Shown one piece after another: positions 49,241 to 62,800 of a stretch of DNA of 64,000 bases. Numbering within the stretch: the first letter of the stretch is position 1; every line of letters starts with the position of its first letter. Source of the stretch: Pontederia crassipes (taxonomy: Eukaryota; Streptophyta; Magnoliopsida; Commelinales; Pontederiaceae); assembly GCA_030549335.1 (NCBI GenBank), contig CM060196.1, forward strand, positions 23,952,501 through 24,016,500, in the 5' to 3' direction. The notes beneath the pieces were generated by a model. It worked only from the letters and a program-made list of their open reading frames with translations. It did no database searches and was not told the DNA's origin. The position numbers and the translations under genes are program-made.

Positions 49241-50342
49241 TCATTTGAAGGCAGTATCGAGCGAGGCCTCCTGGTGAAGGTCAGCAGAGAACAGGGCGGA
49301 TAAGCTGCCCAACTGCGCGTTGAACAGGTTCAGCTCGTCGCTTGCGAAGTTAAGGTATAGCTGGTACGACTCCTCCGACGCATCCTCGGCCATCTCGTTC
49401 GACCCCGACGAATCGTCCATTGCCTCCGCCGGCACAGGGACGCCGGTTTTGCTCGCCAAATCCTCCGCCTTCACGGTGTCCGCGTCCGCCGGGCTGCGCT
49501 TCGTAAAGAACGTCTCCGGGGAGGACTCGTACTCTCCCTCCGCGGGCGCCTTGCAGGAGGCCTGCTTGCGGAACGAGTCACCGACCTCAGAGTTCCAGAT
49601 CCTCATGAAGAAGTCCGGCTCAGGATCCGGAGAATGGAGCTGCTCCTCAGCAGCGCCCGGGACGGTGGCGGAATGTGTAGAGGTCGTCGCACCCGTGGCG
49701 ACGGCGGACGAGGAGGACGAGAAGAGGAGGGACTCGCGGGAGAGCCGGGCCTCGGCCTCAAGTCGGGCGCTCTCCCACTGCGCCATGTGGCGGGCGGCCG
49801 TGAAGGTGGACGTCGAGGAGGACGTGCCGCCGCCTCCAGCAGCTGAGGTGTTAGCTGCGGCGGCGGCCGCGGTGGCCGACGTGGCCGGGGCGTAGGTGTC
49901 TGGATCGAGGCCCATGCGCTGGAGGCGCTTCTTTAGGTGCGTATTCCAGTAGTTCTTGATCTCGTTATCTGTCCGACCAGGGAGCTGTGCCGCTATCGTA
50001 GACCACCTGCATGCGTCCATATATTACCATTTCACAGCACTGTTACGTACCACTACTACTATTACTACAATGCTATATCATTATTACTACTACTATTTCT
50101 ACTCTGAGCACTAGCATTTAAAACCTGCATAAGAAGTAAGCAAAGTTTTCTCACCGGAAAAAAAAAGTAAGCAAAGTTTAAATTAAGAAACAAATTAATT
50201 GATTGGACAGGAAAAGATGATATGATGACACGAAAAGGGAATCAATATGGAGGTGGATGGTGGCGATGAGATGATGAGACTGTTCAATGTACCGGATGCA
50301 ATAAGCAAACAACCAAGCAAAAAAAGTTGGCAAAAAAGTCTT

Positions 50343-50386
<44 letters not shown>

Positions 50387-51834
50387 GGGGGAAAGGGACT
50401 CAAAAGGCATGAAGCAGTGTGGCCCAGGCGACCGAGTACCATGATATTAATGACTCCAAGCCCCCACACCATTATTTTGTTGAATGCGTATAGTTCATGA
50501 AAGAGAAAGAAGTCTGTATTGAGAAATTTCACTGAACTCTGAACACTGCATTGTTACGTTTTCAGAGTTGAAGACCTAATTTATGAACTCTGTTTACGAG
50601 TTGTATACGTTTGGCAGTTTGCTGAATAAATCCTGGAGCAAGGGCACAAACGTCGATGAAATTTAGCGTCTTACAGCCCTTGGTTGCACCATTCTTGAAC
50701 TTTTCGCGGGCACCAAACAGTGCGTTGTATTGTTCTGCACCTTTTTCAGCAGATTTTTAGTGAATGGACAAACAGGAAAGTTTGGAGCATTGAAATGTTT
50801 GCTCGATCGGAATACACACATATGATGCATATATATAAAATATCTGAGAGAGAGAGAGAGCGATGCGATAATCAATTAGTGGGTCAGGTGCATATTTATG
50901 GTACCGGAGTCAAGTGTATGTATGTACTTGTTACCGACAATGCCGTGGAGTTGGATGATGGACTTCTGTTCTTCCGGGGTGAAGGGGCCACGCTTGATGT
51001 CCGGCCGGAGGTAGTTGGTCCACCGGAGCCGACAGCTCTTCCCGCATCTCAGCAGACCTGGACAACAACAACGACAAAGCAGGCCTCATCTCATCATCTA
51101 ATCCATAAATCTGTAAACAATAGATCGTGTCACAAATCACTCCCTGTCAATTAATCAGGACCTCTGCATGGTCCAAGTAACAACAGGAACTTGTAGATAT
51201 GTGCGATGCAGGATTAAATGTCGGATCAAAGATAGCAACAGAGTGTTAAGTGACGAGAATAGCACAACACAAGGGGGTAGAAAGGTAGGAGTAACTTTAG
51301 AGCAGTCTTTAACAGCTACAAATTGACTGTTTCTGTAGCATTTACAAGTAATACATCTTCTGAAATGTTCAAAATTAATTCAGACGTTTCGTCCTAATAC
51401 TCCAATTCAAATGGCATCATTAAACTCTAATCACAGACCCGCATGCATGTCCCTGAATTGTCTGCATCTACGAATAATACCAGTGCAGAGTCCAGAGGCG
51501 ACAGTGTTATATTAATCATGCGAGAGGAGATATGTAGATGCATGTAAACGACTGAAAAATACAAAATTGCTCATCCGAGAAGCATATTGTAGGATAGATG
51601 GAAACAGTCGCACGCATAATAAAAGGTAACGACGCAAGAAAAAAGAGACTTTAATTTGAGGCCCATGAAGAATGGAAGCGGGAGCAAGAGAAGCGGCAGA
51701 CCTGCATGTTTGGGGAGGGAGCGCCAGCTGCCGTGGCCATTGGTTTGGATGTAGTCGACGAGGATCTTGTCCTCCTCCGTCGTCCACGGTCCTTTCTTGA
51801 GTCCCTGCTTGTCGCAGCAAGGAGCTCTTCCCAT
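49241..51834 (-). CDS. R2R3-MYB transcription factor, MIXTA-like (subgroup 9, MYB16/MYB106 type)
   Basis: Three exons join to 342 aa: 51834-51702, 51057-50928 and 50006-49241, the standard R2R3-MYB intron layout. The start [20 protein letters not shown] leads into R2 (about residues 10-62; W residues spaced as expected) and R3 (about 65-113), ending [20 protein letters not shown]. At residues 163-180 is [18 protein letters not shown], the diagnostic motif of subgroup 9. The C-terminal region is GC-rich, Ser/Ala/Glu-rich and ends [13 protein letters not shown]3 lacks the bHLH-binding signature. Subgroup 9 members act in the nucleus to control conical epidermal cells, trichomes and cuticle (with SHINE-type factors). 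Intron 2 (50007-50927) holds a (GA)n tract. A TATA box is at 51934-51939. I cannot tell MYB16 from MYB106. Confidence 0.92.
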
Positions 51835-51933
51835 CCTCTACCTTCTGTGTATCCTTATTCTCACTCTCCCTCTGCAACTGCTCCTGTTAACTACCAAAGA
51901 GGAAGAAGAGATCAGTAGCTCAAACTCGGGCGC

Positions 51934-51939
51934 TTTATA
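51934..51939 (-). promoter_or_regulatory. TATA box of MYB gene
   Basis: TATAAA on the minus strand (in CATTATAAAGCG), 100 bases upstream of the ATG at 51834, a normal distance for a short leader. Confidence 0.5.
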
Positions 51940-52587
<648 letters not shown>

Positions 52588-52654
52588 GCAATTATTTTTA
52601 TTTCTCCACCAATTTATTTTCTTGAATACAATTAGGATATTGTATTAAATTTTA

Positions 52655-53419
52655 GAGTAAAGAGGCGTAGCTTAGCATTTTCAGATTAGCAGCCTGCCGA
52701 GACATCCGACGGCCCTTTTTTTTTCTTTTCCTGTGTTCATTCTCACCTCCGCCTCGCTCGTCTCCACCCATCCTCCCCACCCGCCTCCATTTGCTCCCTC
52801 CTCCCCGCCGCCTCTGCATGCTCCCTCCTCGTTGCATCCTCGTCGGTCGTTGGCTGTCGCGTTCTCGTCCTCACCATCTCCGATCGTATGTCGTGATGCC
52901 GCCTCTTCCTCCTCGACGTGTCCAACACTGTCGTCGTCTCCTCCGCTTCGCCCTCGCCCTAGCCCTCCTCGGCGCCTCCAACGCCTTCGCTGACTAGATC
53001 GACGCCACCGTCGCCCTGCGCCATCGCCATTGAGATCGACGCCGCCGTCGCCCTGCGCCATCGCCGTCGCCGTCACCCTGTGCCATCGCCATCGCCGTCG
53101 AGATCGACGCCGCCATCGCCATCACCGTCGAGATCGACGCCGCCGTCGCCCTCGCCCAACGTCGTTGCCGCCTCTGCTGCACCGCCGCCGCCTCCACTTC
53201 GCCCTCGCCCTCCCTCCAATGTCGAGATCGACCGTCCGCTGTGTCGCAATCGCCGCCTCCGTTACGCCCTCGCCCTCCTCGATGGCCGCCTCCGACATTG
53301 CCACCTCCGATCGATCTCGGCCGTCCAAGACATCATCGATGATGAAAATTAAAGTGTCAAAAAAATATCCGACGGCCCAAGATGCACTCCGCAGGGTGCT
53401 AAGCAGCGCCTCTTTACTC
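52655..53419. mobile_element. Mutator-like element with GC-rich interior, 765 bp (Pack-MULE-like)
   Basis: A perfect 9-bp direct repeat TAAATTTTA flanks it (52646-52654 and 53420-53428), the target duplication size of Mutator-like elements. Its inverted ends are GAGTAAAGAGGCG, extending with two mismatches through GCTTAGCA (about 23 bases). The interior is strongly GC-rich between AT-rich flanks, and holds a CGCC/GATCGACGCC repeat zone (52996-53155). ATCCGACGGCCC occurs near both ends in the same orientation (52704-52715 and 53367-53378). No transposase is present. GC-rich cargo is typical of Pack-MULEs that carry gene pieces, but I do not recognise a source gene; the frames are Pro/Arg/Ser low-complexity. 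Confidence 0.75.
52996..53155. repeat. GATCGACGCC/CGCCATCGCC repeat zone in Mutator-like element
   Basis: GATCGACGCCGCCGTCGCCC and near copies recur four times at irregular 36-60 base spacing. The zone is a degenerate, slippage-type array. Confidence 0.6.
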
Positions 53420-53428
53420 TAAATTTTA

Positions 53429-54319
53429 AGTGCTTATTTGTTTAAAAAAATGTGCACTCTTGTTAAAAGGAAGATAATATGAAAGGAGAAATTGACATTT
53501 GACATTTCGGATGTGTCGACTAATCTTCATAAAATAATAATAATAAAATTTAAAAAATAAAACAATTATGATGTTGAAATATAATAATTATAATTTTATT
53601 ATGCGGTTATACATTTGTCATACGGACAGTGATTTTTAATGTGAACATTGAAAGATCAACAATAGTAAATTAAGTGTATCTCAAAGTATTTGTGAAAATA
53701 ATATTGTAACATTAATACGTAAATCTAATAAAATGAATGAACATTATGATAATGTCAAAAATATTATTGCTAATAACTAACAATTTGAATGAGATTTTAT
53801 GGAATGCTATATAAAATAATACTTCAGCGTAGGTTGAATAAGAAAATAAAAGACCAAATAAGGTAAATTAAGTTGATAAAAAGAAATTAACAAAAAAAAA
53901 CGAGTGCTAATTACAATGATACAATCAATATTAACACAAAAACTATGTCTTATTAAATTTTAAAACTTTTTATTTATAAATATTTTTCAATATTTACAAA
54001 AATATTTCTTATTTTTTATTGAAATATATAGTGATCATGTAAGTGCTAGTGAGGCACTCATTAGCTCTGTCATTGGTTATAGACTGCTTGTCATATTATA
54101 TTTTAGAAATACGATTTTATGCCACAAATAAAATGCATCTAATATATATTTAGGGATAGGTGTTTTGTTCCATATAATAATAACAATAATGACATCATTT
54201 TCATCATCATTAACAACAACAATAATAATACTACTATTGATGATGATGATGTTGTGATGATGATGATAATAATAATAATAAAACAACAATAAAACATTAT
54301 CTCACTACATGAGGTCGAC

Positions 54320-54358
<39 letters not shown>

Positions 54359-54712
54359 GTCCATGATATAAATATCTAGGATGCTCCTTTGCTTGAAAAA
54401 GTATTATCTAACAAATAAAAATTAATATTATTATATTAAATTTGCTATCCTATAAAGATAAAATATTTATTCTTATTTTGTGTTTGATTGAAAAAATAAT
54501 CATTTATTGCATAAATGAAATAAATAACGAAAAAAAAATGTAAACGAGGTATGATGCAATAATTTCTAATCTTATATTCATTTTATACTTAACAGTTTAT
54601 TTAGTCATTAACTTTACCAAATATTCATTTATCAAATAATATAATTTTTATATTATAAGTTCTTTTGTCATCCGCACATCGTGCGGCTAGTTTACTCTAA
54701 AAGAGAAATGAG
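53429..54712. other. Intergenic, AT-rich
   Basis: No gene recognised. Contains ATA/GAT trinucleotide tracts at 54235-54290 and 54321-54358. Confidence 0.45.
54321..54358. repeat. (AAT)n microsatellite
   Basis: AAT run of about 38 bases. Confidence 0.85.
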
Positions 54713-55101
54713 TTGAGGTGTTTGACTAAGTTTATAAGACAATAAAAAAAGATTTACAAGTAGTTTTCAAATTTTCTTCTTATTTGGTAATCGAAAAAAT
54801 GGTTAATAAGCACTTATTTTATTTGCTTATAAATTAGAAAAAATAAACTGATGAACCCACCTTATTTTATAGAAGAAAAAAATCGATCAATTAATCAATA
54901 AATATATTATTGTACTCCTAGAATATATAACTTTTCTTCGAATGATTTATGTATTATAATATTAAATACTTTTTAGTCATTTGATTAAAATAATAACTTA
55001 TAATTTTTTATTATTAAATACATAATTGTTTATTTTTTAAAATCAACTTTAACTATTAAATTAATTATCAGCGCTTCAATTTATGATTAAGTCAAACGGC
55101 C
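54713..55101. mobile_element. Tourist-like MITE, about 389 bp (copy 2, older)
   Basis: It shares GTTTGACTAAGTTTATAAG at the left and AAGTCAAACGGCC at the right with the copy at 41861-42177. Ends and flanks are more eroded, so boundaries are within a few bases only and the target duplication is not clear. Confidence 0.6.
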
Positions 55102-56866
55102 TTAATACAATTGTTAATTTGCTAAGACTTGCTTCTTTGAGAGGGGACCAAGAGAACAAAGGTCGCCTCGTTACAAGCCCAACAGATCAAAGATTCCTCA
55201 TTTTTTTTCCTTCCGATTTCTCCACCACTGCCACATTTGCATAAGGAATAAACAATATTATCAAATTGATCTTATTATCTTTTAAACGGTATTTTATTTT
55301 CTAAAATGTTTATGTAATGTTTTGATATGATCTTAATTTTTAATAGTATTAATTTGATATACAAAATGTTATTTAAATATTAATAAAAACTATATTAATA
55401 ATAATAATAATAATAAACTTAATAACTTGAAATTGATACTTACTATGGTGTATTTTAAAATTTCATTGTGATAAACCCATCAAAAAATTTTTTATAATAA
55501 GTAATTATTTTATTTTACGATCTTTTATAACATCTCAAACTTAACGATCTTAAGAATAAGAGTTAAAAGTCTGGGATTTTATTCAAATGTATTAATAAAA
55601 TTCTATCACACAAACTCTAGGAAGGTATTCTTTATATAAAAAAAACTATGATATTGCTTTTCCTACCAACTATGAGGAAGCAAAATGGAGTCACCACAAA
55701 GTTCTCTTGTTTTTCTTTTGGACCAGCCTCTTTTCTAAGACTTTATCAATTGCTTCAATCCAAACAATTCTATGAGAAATTTTGTGCTTTTTCGTTTGTT
55801 AACATGGACACCAAAAAGTCCTGGTTGGATACGAGTGCATTATACAAAAAAAGAAAAGAAAATAAATTTAGTACGGCAAAACTTAGTTTAACATATCCAC
55901 ATATTGCAAAATTCTACCATTGTACGGACAACACACGAATTTCTTATCCAACTCAAAAAAATGTCCAGATTTTAGCATTAATGAACAATCCGAATATCCC
56001 CCCCCCCCCCTCCCCCTTCCACTCTCCGGCGACTGAGAGGCTGACAAGGTTCCCTCTCCGATGATGATCAGACGGAGAGACCAGTAACAGCACTTGTGAG
56101 TCCAACATTTCCCAAACAAAGCCGTTAACATTGAGAGATAAAAGACTAACATCAATACTCAACATCATCATGAAGAGCTGCCTAACAACATGATAGCTAC
56201 CATAGGAAAACAGAGTGCCACATTGAAGGTAAAACCATCCAACATCAAGTAGGTAACATGAAACTATCGAAATTGAAAACAACAATGGGGCTGCTGACAT
56301 ATAAAGCAAGACAAGCCCACAACATCCACGCATTTGGTCCCTACGCATGGTGCAACAAGATGAGCAACCAGCATGCCCTTGCCCTTAAGAAATTGGTAGT
56401 ATTTCAAGCTGCATCTTGTTAGTGCTACGAGTTCATACAAATAGGAAACTTTTTTATGTCATAAAGGACATTCATCATTTGAAGTTACCACAACAGGTAT
56501 CAGCATACAAGTCCATGATAAGAACACACCTCTAGAGTACCCCCTTAGATGCCAACTTGGATACCTTGGACAAGGCAACAAAATAAACCCTGCATAACTG
56601 GGCATGAAAAAACTGACATCAACAGAAGCATAAAGAGGTGGACATAATCAATGAACCATGACCCAGCACATCTTCATATAATAAAACATGCAAACAACTT
56701 TCGTGAAATATTCCACGGTCAACAGACTTTCTTTATGGATGAGACAAGAAAATTACTCTGGAATCAACACATGTTTGGGAGTTTCACATACTTACTTGGC
56801 ACTCAGGTATTTACAGGTAGCCTTCCAATTATTCTCATTAATACAGTAAATCATGACTAGAGGAGA
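55102..56866. other. Intergenic and 3' flank of helicase gene
   Basis: No other gene recognised. The part next to 56866 should carry the 3' untranslated region of the minus-strand helicase. A C homopolymer run lies at about 55999-56011. The frame at 55648-56064 has no family motif. Confidence 0.45.
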
Positions 56867-59800
56867 TTATCTGCAGTATATAGCCTGATCAATCTGAGGA
56901 GGAATCTGCTTAATCTCAGTGCCAAGTTCTTGCTCTATCCTATACCTGTTAGGAGACATTTCCAAATGTCAAAATAAAAAATGACATAGAAAACAGAAGA
57001 ATCTGAAGATTTGTACTGGCAAGGATCACATACAAGTTAAAGCGGTCTTCATATGTGATGAGATTCACTGCTAAACCAAGGTGGCCAAATCTGCCAGATC
57101 TTCCAACCTAAAAATATGGAATCCAGCCACTTAGACATTAATAATATGTTAAAATTACTGTTCTGAAACTTAAGCAAGTATGGAGTACAGGCTGCAGAAG
57201 TATGCAGCAATCAAATGGGCACTCTTTCTTCTAAAAAAAAAGGCACTCTTTCTTCTAAAAAAAGGCACTCTTTCTTCTAAAAAAAGGCACTCTTTCTTTG
57301 AGATCAACAACAACAAATAATTTACACCATGACAGTGGAAAAAGTAGAACTGTACCAAAGGCACGGATGTTTTTACTAAATTCTTTTGCTACTTTTGGTA
57401 CAAAGAATTCATTTTGGCGATAACCTTTCATATATAATGCTAGAATTTCATCATTATTTTGCTTACCACAGATACTAAAAAAACTATTTTTTTTAAGAGA
57501 TACTATAAAAAACTATAATAATTTCAATAAGATATCATTGCAGTGTCACTGCTATCACAAGTACATACTACAGTAAAGAACATACCCTGTGAAGATAGGT
57601 CTCAGAATTCTTTGGGAAATCAAAATTGATCACAACATTGACAGCTTGAATATCAATTCCCCTGGTAAAAAGATCTGAAAAGTAAAACAAAACATGTAAC
57701 AACTCAACATAAATTTTAAAACTCTTCCCACAATAAATTACAGTAGGAAAAAACAATTCTGTGTCAGTGTGATGTAATATAAGAGGGGCATGGTACAATA
57801 TTGAAGAATGGGCATTGACACACAATTTTATGGCAACACTTTCCTATCTTGATACAAAAGAAAAGGCATGATGCAAAATATACTTTTTTGAGAGGAGCAT
57901 GGTAACAATATTGAAGAATGGGCATCTACACACAATTTTATGGCAACACTTCCCTTTCATAAAACATACGTCGAAGTTCAAACCTTTGATATAAGCTCAA
58001 AATCAATTTCCCATAGCTCAATCGTCTCAAAAAAGAATTTACATAGCTCAAGAAACTATATTCAAACTTATCAGCAGTCACAGATGATGGCATGCTCTAG
58101 GAATCCATGGATGCAAAACTTGATGAATATATGTTTAGAAAATTTAAATAAGATACATGCAACACATGCTATACAACAGTCAAGAACAAAGAAGTTACAA
58201 ACATACCTGTACAAACAAGATTCCTACATGCACCATTGCGGAAGTCATGGAAAACTCGATTGCGATGGTCTTGCAGCATTTTAGCATGAATATAGAAACA
58301 AGAATAGCCCAGCTCAGTAATTTTCTTCGCTAATAGCTCCACCCGGTTAACAGAATTGCAGAATATAATAGATTGGTTAATTTGAAGCTGCCAAACAGAT
58401 TGAAAATTAACTATCACCAGAGATATCTATATAATGTGAAACACAAAGAACATGTAGCTATGACAAACCTTGGAGAAAAGTGTATTCAGGCAGTGCACCT
58501 TTTGCCTTTCTTCTACAAAGGCATAATATTGCGTTATTCCCTTCAAGGTAAGTTCATCCATAAGATTAATTACATAAGGTTTAGGAAGATATTTGTCCTT
58601 GAACTCTTTTACAGTCACAGGGAATGTTGCAGAAAACATTAAAATTTGCCTACTAGCAGGAAGGAAATGAATAAGCTGCTCTATTGATGGTTGAAACTCT
58701 GGAGACAGAAGCTTGTCAGCCTGTGGATAGGAAAATGCAAGTTCTATAAGACAAGTATTTAATCTTTTCTGCATGAAGACATGAACTAATATAACTTCGC
58801 AATACAAAGAGCTACAAAACACTTTATCTATGGCAGGACAAGAAAATGCAGTATATACAAAGCTCAATGCAAGCATAATCCTAAAATATAAAATCGTCCT
58901 TAGAAATTGATACACCTGACAAATCAAAACTTACTTTAAACAACAAAAAATAACCAAAATCCTGTTTGCTACCATTCATTACACTCAAAAGCAAGAAGTT
59001 GCATGACGATCAGAGTAGTCCAGAGAGACATCCGATCAAAATGATCTTGAACCAGGATGAAAATTGAATGGTGTGTTCTGGTAGGAAAAGGTTTATGCAA
59101 CCAAAGAAAAAAAGAGAGAGGGAACCTAAATATCATTCCACATAGAGATAGGCATGTGCAACTTGATAGTAATGAAAATCAATGACCAAAAAGAAGTCCT
59201 CATTAAGTATGAATTGCTACGAATCGTTCATTCTTTTTAAGCTTGCCACTTTAGATATGCTAAACATAATACAGACACATCCGTTTAAGGTGCATACCTC
59301 ATCCATTATAAGCATGGAACAATCCTTCAGGATGCAAACCCCCTTCTTCGTTAGGTCAAGTATCCGACCTGGGGTTCCAACAAGCAAGTGCACAGGTTGA
59401 TATAGACGCATAATATCATCTTTCAAGCTCGTTCCTCCAGTCGTAACCATAACCTGGATCTTTAGGTGCTTCCCAAGTTCCTTGCAGACTTGTGATGTCT
59501 GGAGGGCTAATTCTCTCGTGGGAACCAATATAACAACTGAGCATCATAAAGTTCATCAATCAGTTCATATGAAGAGAAAAATAAGACAGCCTTTTCCACA
59601 CTACACATATGCATGATCACATAATATGAGCACACAGTTTTTGTTTTCAAAATAGAATTCGCATTAGCTCACTAAAATGGAGCTCAAGACCTAGGTCAGA
59701 TTCAAAAAATAAGATGCAAGAAATCTGATTTTAAAATATGGCATTTGTTTTATCTTCACCTCCATATATGGAACATGTAATTAGCAAAAATAAAATAAAA

Positions 59801-62800
59801 TAAAATTGGAGGGCTCCACCAACTAATCAATAAGCTAGAGTAAAGTCATAACTAGTTATATAACCTTAGCAACAAAATGACATAAGGCGTACAAAGATAC
59901 ACCTTGAATAACATTGTGATCTTGGTCAATCTTTTCAAGTGCAGGAATGCAAAATGCTGCAGTTTTCCCAGTTCCATTTTTAGCTCTGGCAAGAATGTCA
60001 CTTCCGGTGAGTGCAATAGGAATGCTTTCTTCTTGAATAGGTGAAGGTCTTTCAAATCCTTTCTCATATATACCCATGAGAAGTTCACGCTTAAGGAAAT
60101 AGTCTTCAAATTCATTCCCTTTAGTTGCAGTCACATCCTGGTAAGCATATCAAGAATATCTCAGGACATTGGAACATGCAGAAGTGATATAAATCAAGCA
60201 ACACTTCTGGATATTTACTATTCACAGGTTGTACCTCTGTCCTATATCGGGTGTCCGGAGGAGGAATATTAAGTTGTGCTTTCCAATCTTGGGAACTGAA
60301 ATCATGAAGTTGAAGAACAGGAACAGGTTACGACCTTAGAGTTGAACTGGAATAGATGTTAACCAAAACCTCATATGATATTCAAAATATGACAACTATG
60401 GTTGCTGAAGCCATAAGTGTAGTACACCAGAAAAATATTACTTTTAAACAAAACATTAACATTTTCAATATGTTGATAAGTATAATTAGAGGTGTGAAAC
60501 ATTAAAAGAAAAATATAGTAGGTGATACTTAGAAATTAAATAAAAAATATATTTTGGATAGAAAGAAAGATGACATATTAAAAATAAAAAAGTTCAACCT
60601 CTGGAATTTAAATTTTATAAACTAGTGAAATAGTCTGTAGTGTTTTGCCTTATAAACTCTAGAACTTTAATTTCTAAAAATTTTACCAAGCATCTCAACT
60701 AGAATTTTGACCATATCAAACTCTATTTTCTGCTGTAAACTCTAGTTTGGCGTGCCAAATAGAACTGTACTAGAATAAAGGCTAATCCTAATCTTATATC
60801 ATATATGGTATTCAAAATATGACTACAATGGTTGCTGACGCAATAAGTGTCGGACACCAGAAAATACCTGTTCATGATACATATAATATCTTATGTTTAT
60901 TTGTAACTGTGTGGTTGGTCCTCTACATGGAAGGAAGAAGATACCTGTTCTATTCCCCTCAAAAAAGATACCTGTTCTATTTTATTTATTTATTTTGAGA
61001 AAGATACCTGCTTTCAAAGACAGGTGTCTGATTTAAAAGTTGATATTCCAAAAAACAAAAAGTATAAATGTGTGCATCTAACAAGACAGGTGCCCTAAAA
61101 ATTATTTACATATTAACAAACTCTATTTTCAAAAAAAAAATACTGAAAGAATGCCTATGAAGTAGAAATATAATGTAATTATTAAATGACACTTAAAAAA
61201 TTACGGTTATTAAATGTTTGGACATTATCCAAACGTGGTAATGTCAGTTGAGTTGGCATTCTTAACCTTTCAACCTTCAAATTTGGAGCATGTACCTAAA
61301 GGAATTAAAAACTTCATTCCTACAACAGGTTAATGATATTTGAAAAGCATTGGTAAAGATTGTTGTACACATTCTTGAAATGTATTGAAATGGAGTATAC
61401 TTTTTTAAAATCGCTGAAAATGGCAGTAAACTAGCATAACATATCAGAAAAACAACTTGTGAGATTTTATAATTCCAAAGAGCTGATTAAGAGAGAGAGA
61501 AAATATGATAAAAATATAGAATGTAATGAATGGTGTGAAATAGACAGATAATAAAGGTAAGAAAAATTATGAAAGAGCAACAGAGTAAATACAAAAGAAA
61601 AAGACTTTAAAAGAGTATATATGAGAAAAAAGAAAAAAAGATGAATTAAATGCACATAATTAGTGTTTCAACTAATATCTATTGAAGGAACACATACATT
61701 TTGTACATAATTCTCCTAATTTAAACTCTCGTTTAAAAAATATATTCTAAAATAAAGTAAATGAAACAATTACTTTTGAAGGCAAGAAAGTTGACAGATT
61801 AACATTAGAATTGAAACTAAATAAAATTTTATATATTTATTTTTTTAATTAAATTATTGAAAAAAGTTATTCAGAACCTTCAGTGCATGGCAAAGGTACA
61901 AACTAGTAATTCCTAAGAAATGATTATTTTCCTTCTAACACATTTTCAACTATGTGGCCTTACTAATGTCTCTTGGTAATAAAAGAAAAAAGGGCCAAAA
62001 AAAAGATTGAACAAAATGTCAACAGAGCTTCAGATTGATCCATTAGAGCAATTATTTACTCCAAGGACATTTCACCTCATCGTTTCTTTTTTTTCCTTCA
62101 GGGGTTCATCATTTCTTAGAATAAATAAAGGAAAATCCCCTATGATAAGGCTCAACTAATAATAATGTGAATAGACCTGTCATTTCTTGAAATTTTCTAC
62201 AGATTAAAACTCAAAGTTTAAATGTAGTCCTTTAAGCTCAGTCCAAGAATAGATGAAACAAATACAATATGGAATCAAAATATATTGGAACTGTCCACTT
62301 TGTAAGAAAGTAAAATAAAAATAAAGATGAATCCCCTATGTTATAATGCTAGTCCATATGTGGTTCGTTCTCAGAAGAGCAGAACTACCATGAAGATGTT
62401 AAAAGACCAAACTTTATTTTCACTTACATCATGGTTGTTGCGGACCAGTAATGTCTTTCATAGATGATAAAACAGATGTCACATTTGGCAGTGTGGTTCG
62501 GACTCTCATTTAACCCAATATCTTCAGTGTTCTCCACCAGAGATCAAATATTCATGTTGGAGACAACTACCTAACCTATTACTGTTTGTGAATCTCATTA
62601 AGTAATCAACTTAGTCTAGTTGATAAAAACTTGAGCTGAGATCCTTGAGAATCATATCCTTCCTTTGTTTTCAAGGTGTGCACCAACTTACATGAGAAAA
62701 ATTACATCATGGTTGTTGCAGACCAGTAATGTCTTTCATAGATGATAAAACAGATGTCACATTTGGCAGTGTGGTTCGGACTCTCATTTAACCCAATATC

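Noticed and set aside
49320-49895. Open frame of 191 aa on the plus strand
   Set aside because: It is antisense to the GC-rich third exon of the MYB gene, where stops are scarce in all frames.
52681-53422. Overlapping frames of 60-131 aa in the GC-rich element
   Set aside because: Low-complexity Arg/Ala/Pro peptides caused by CGCC repeats inside a Mutator-like element; no start or splice support.
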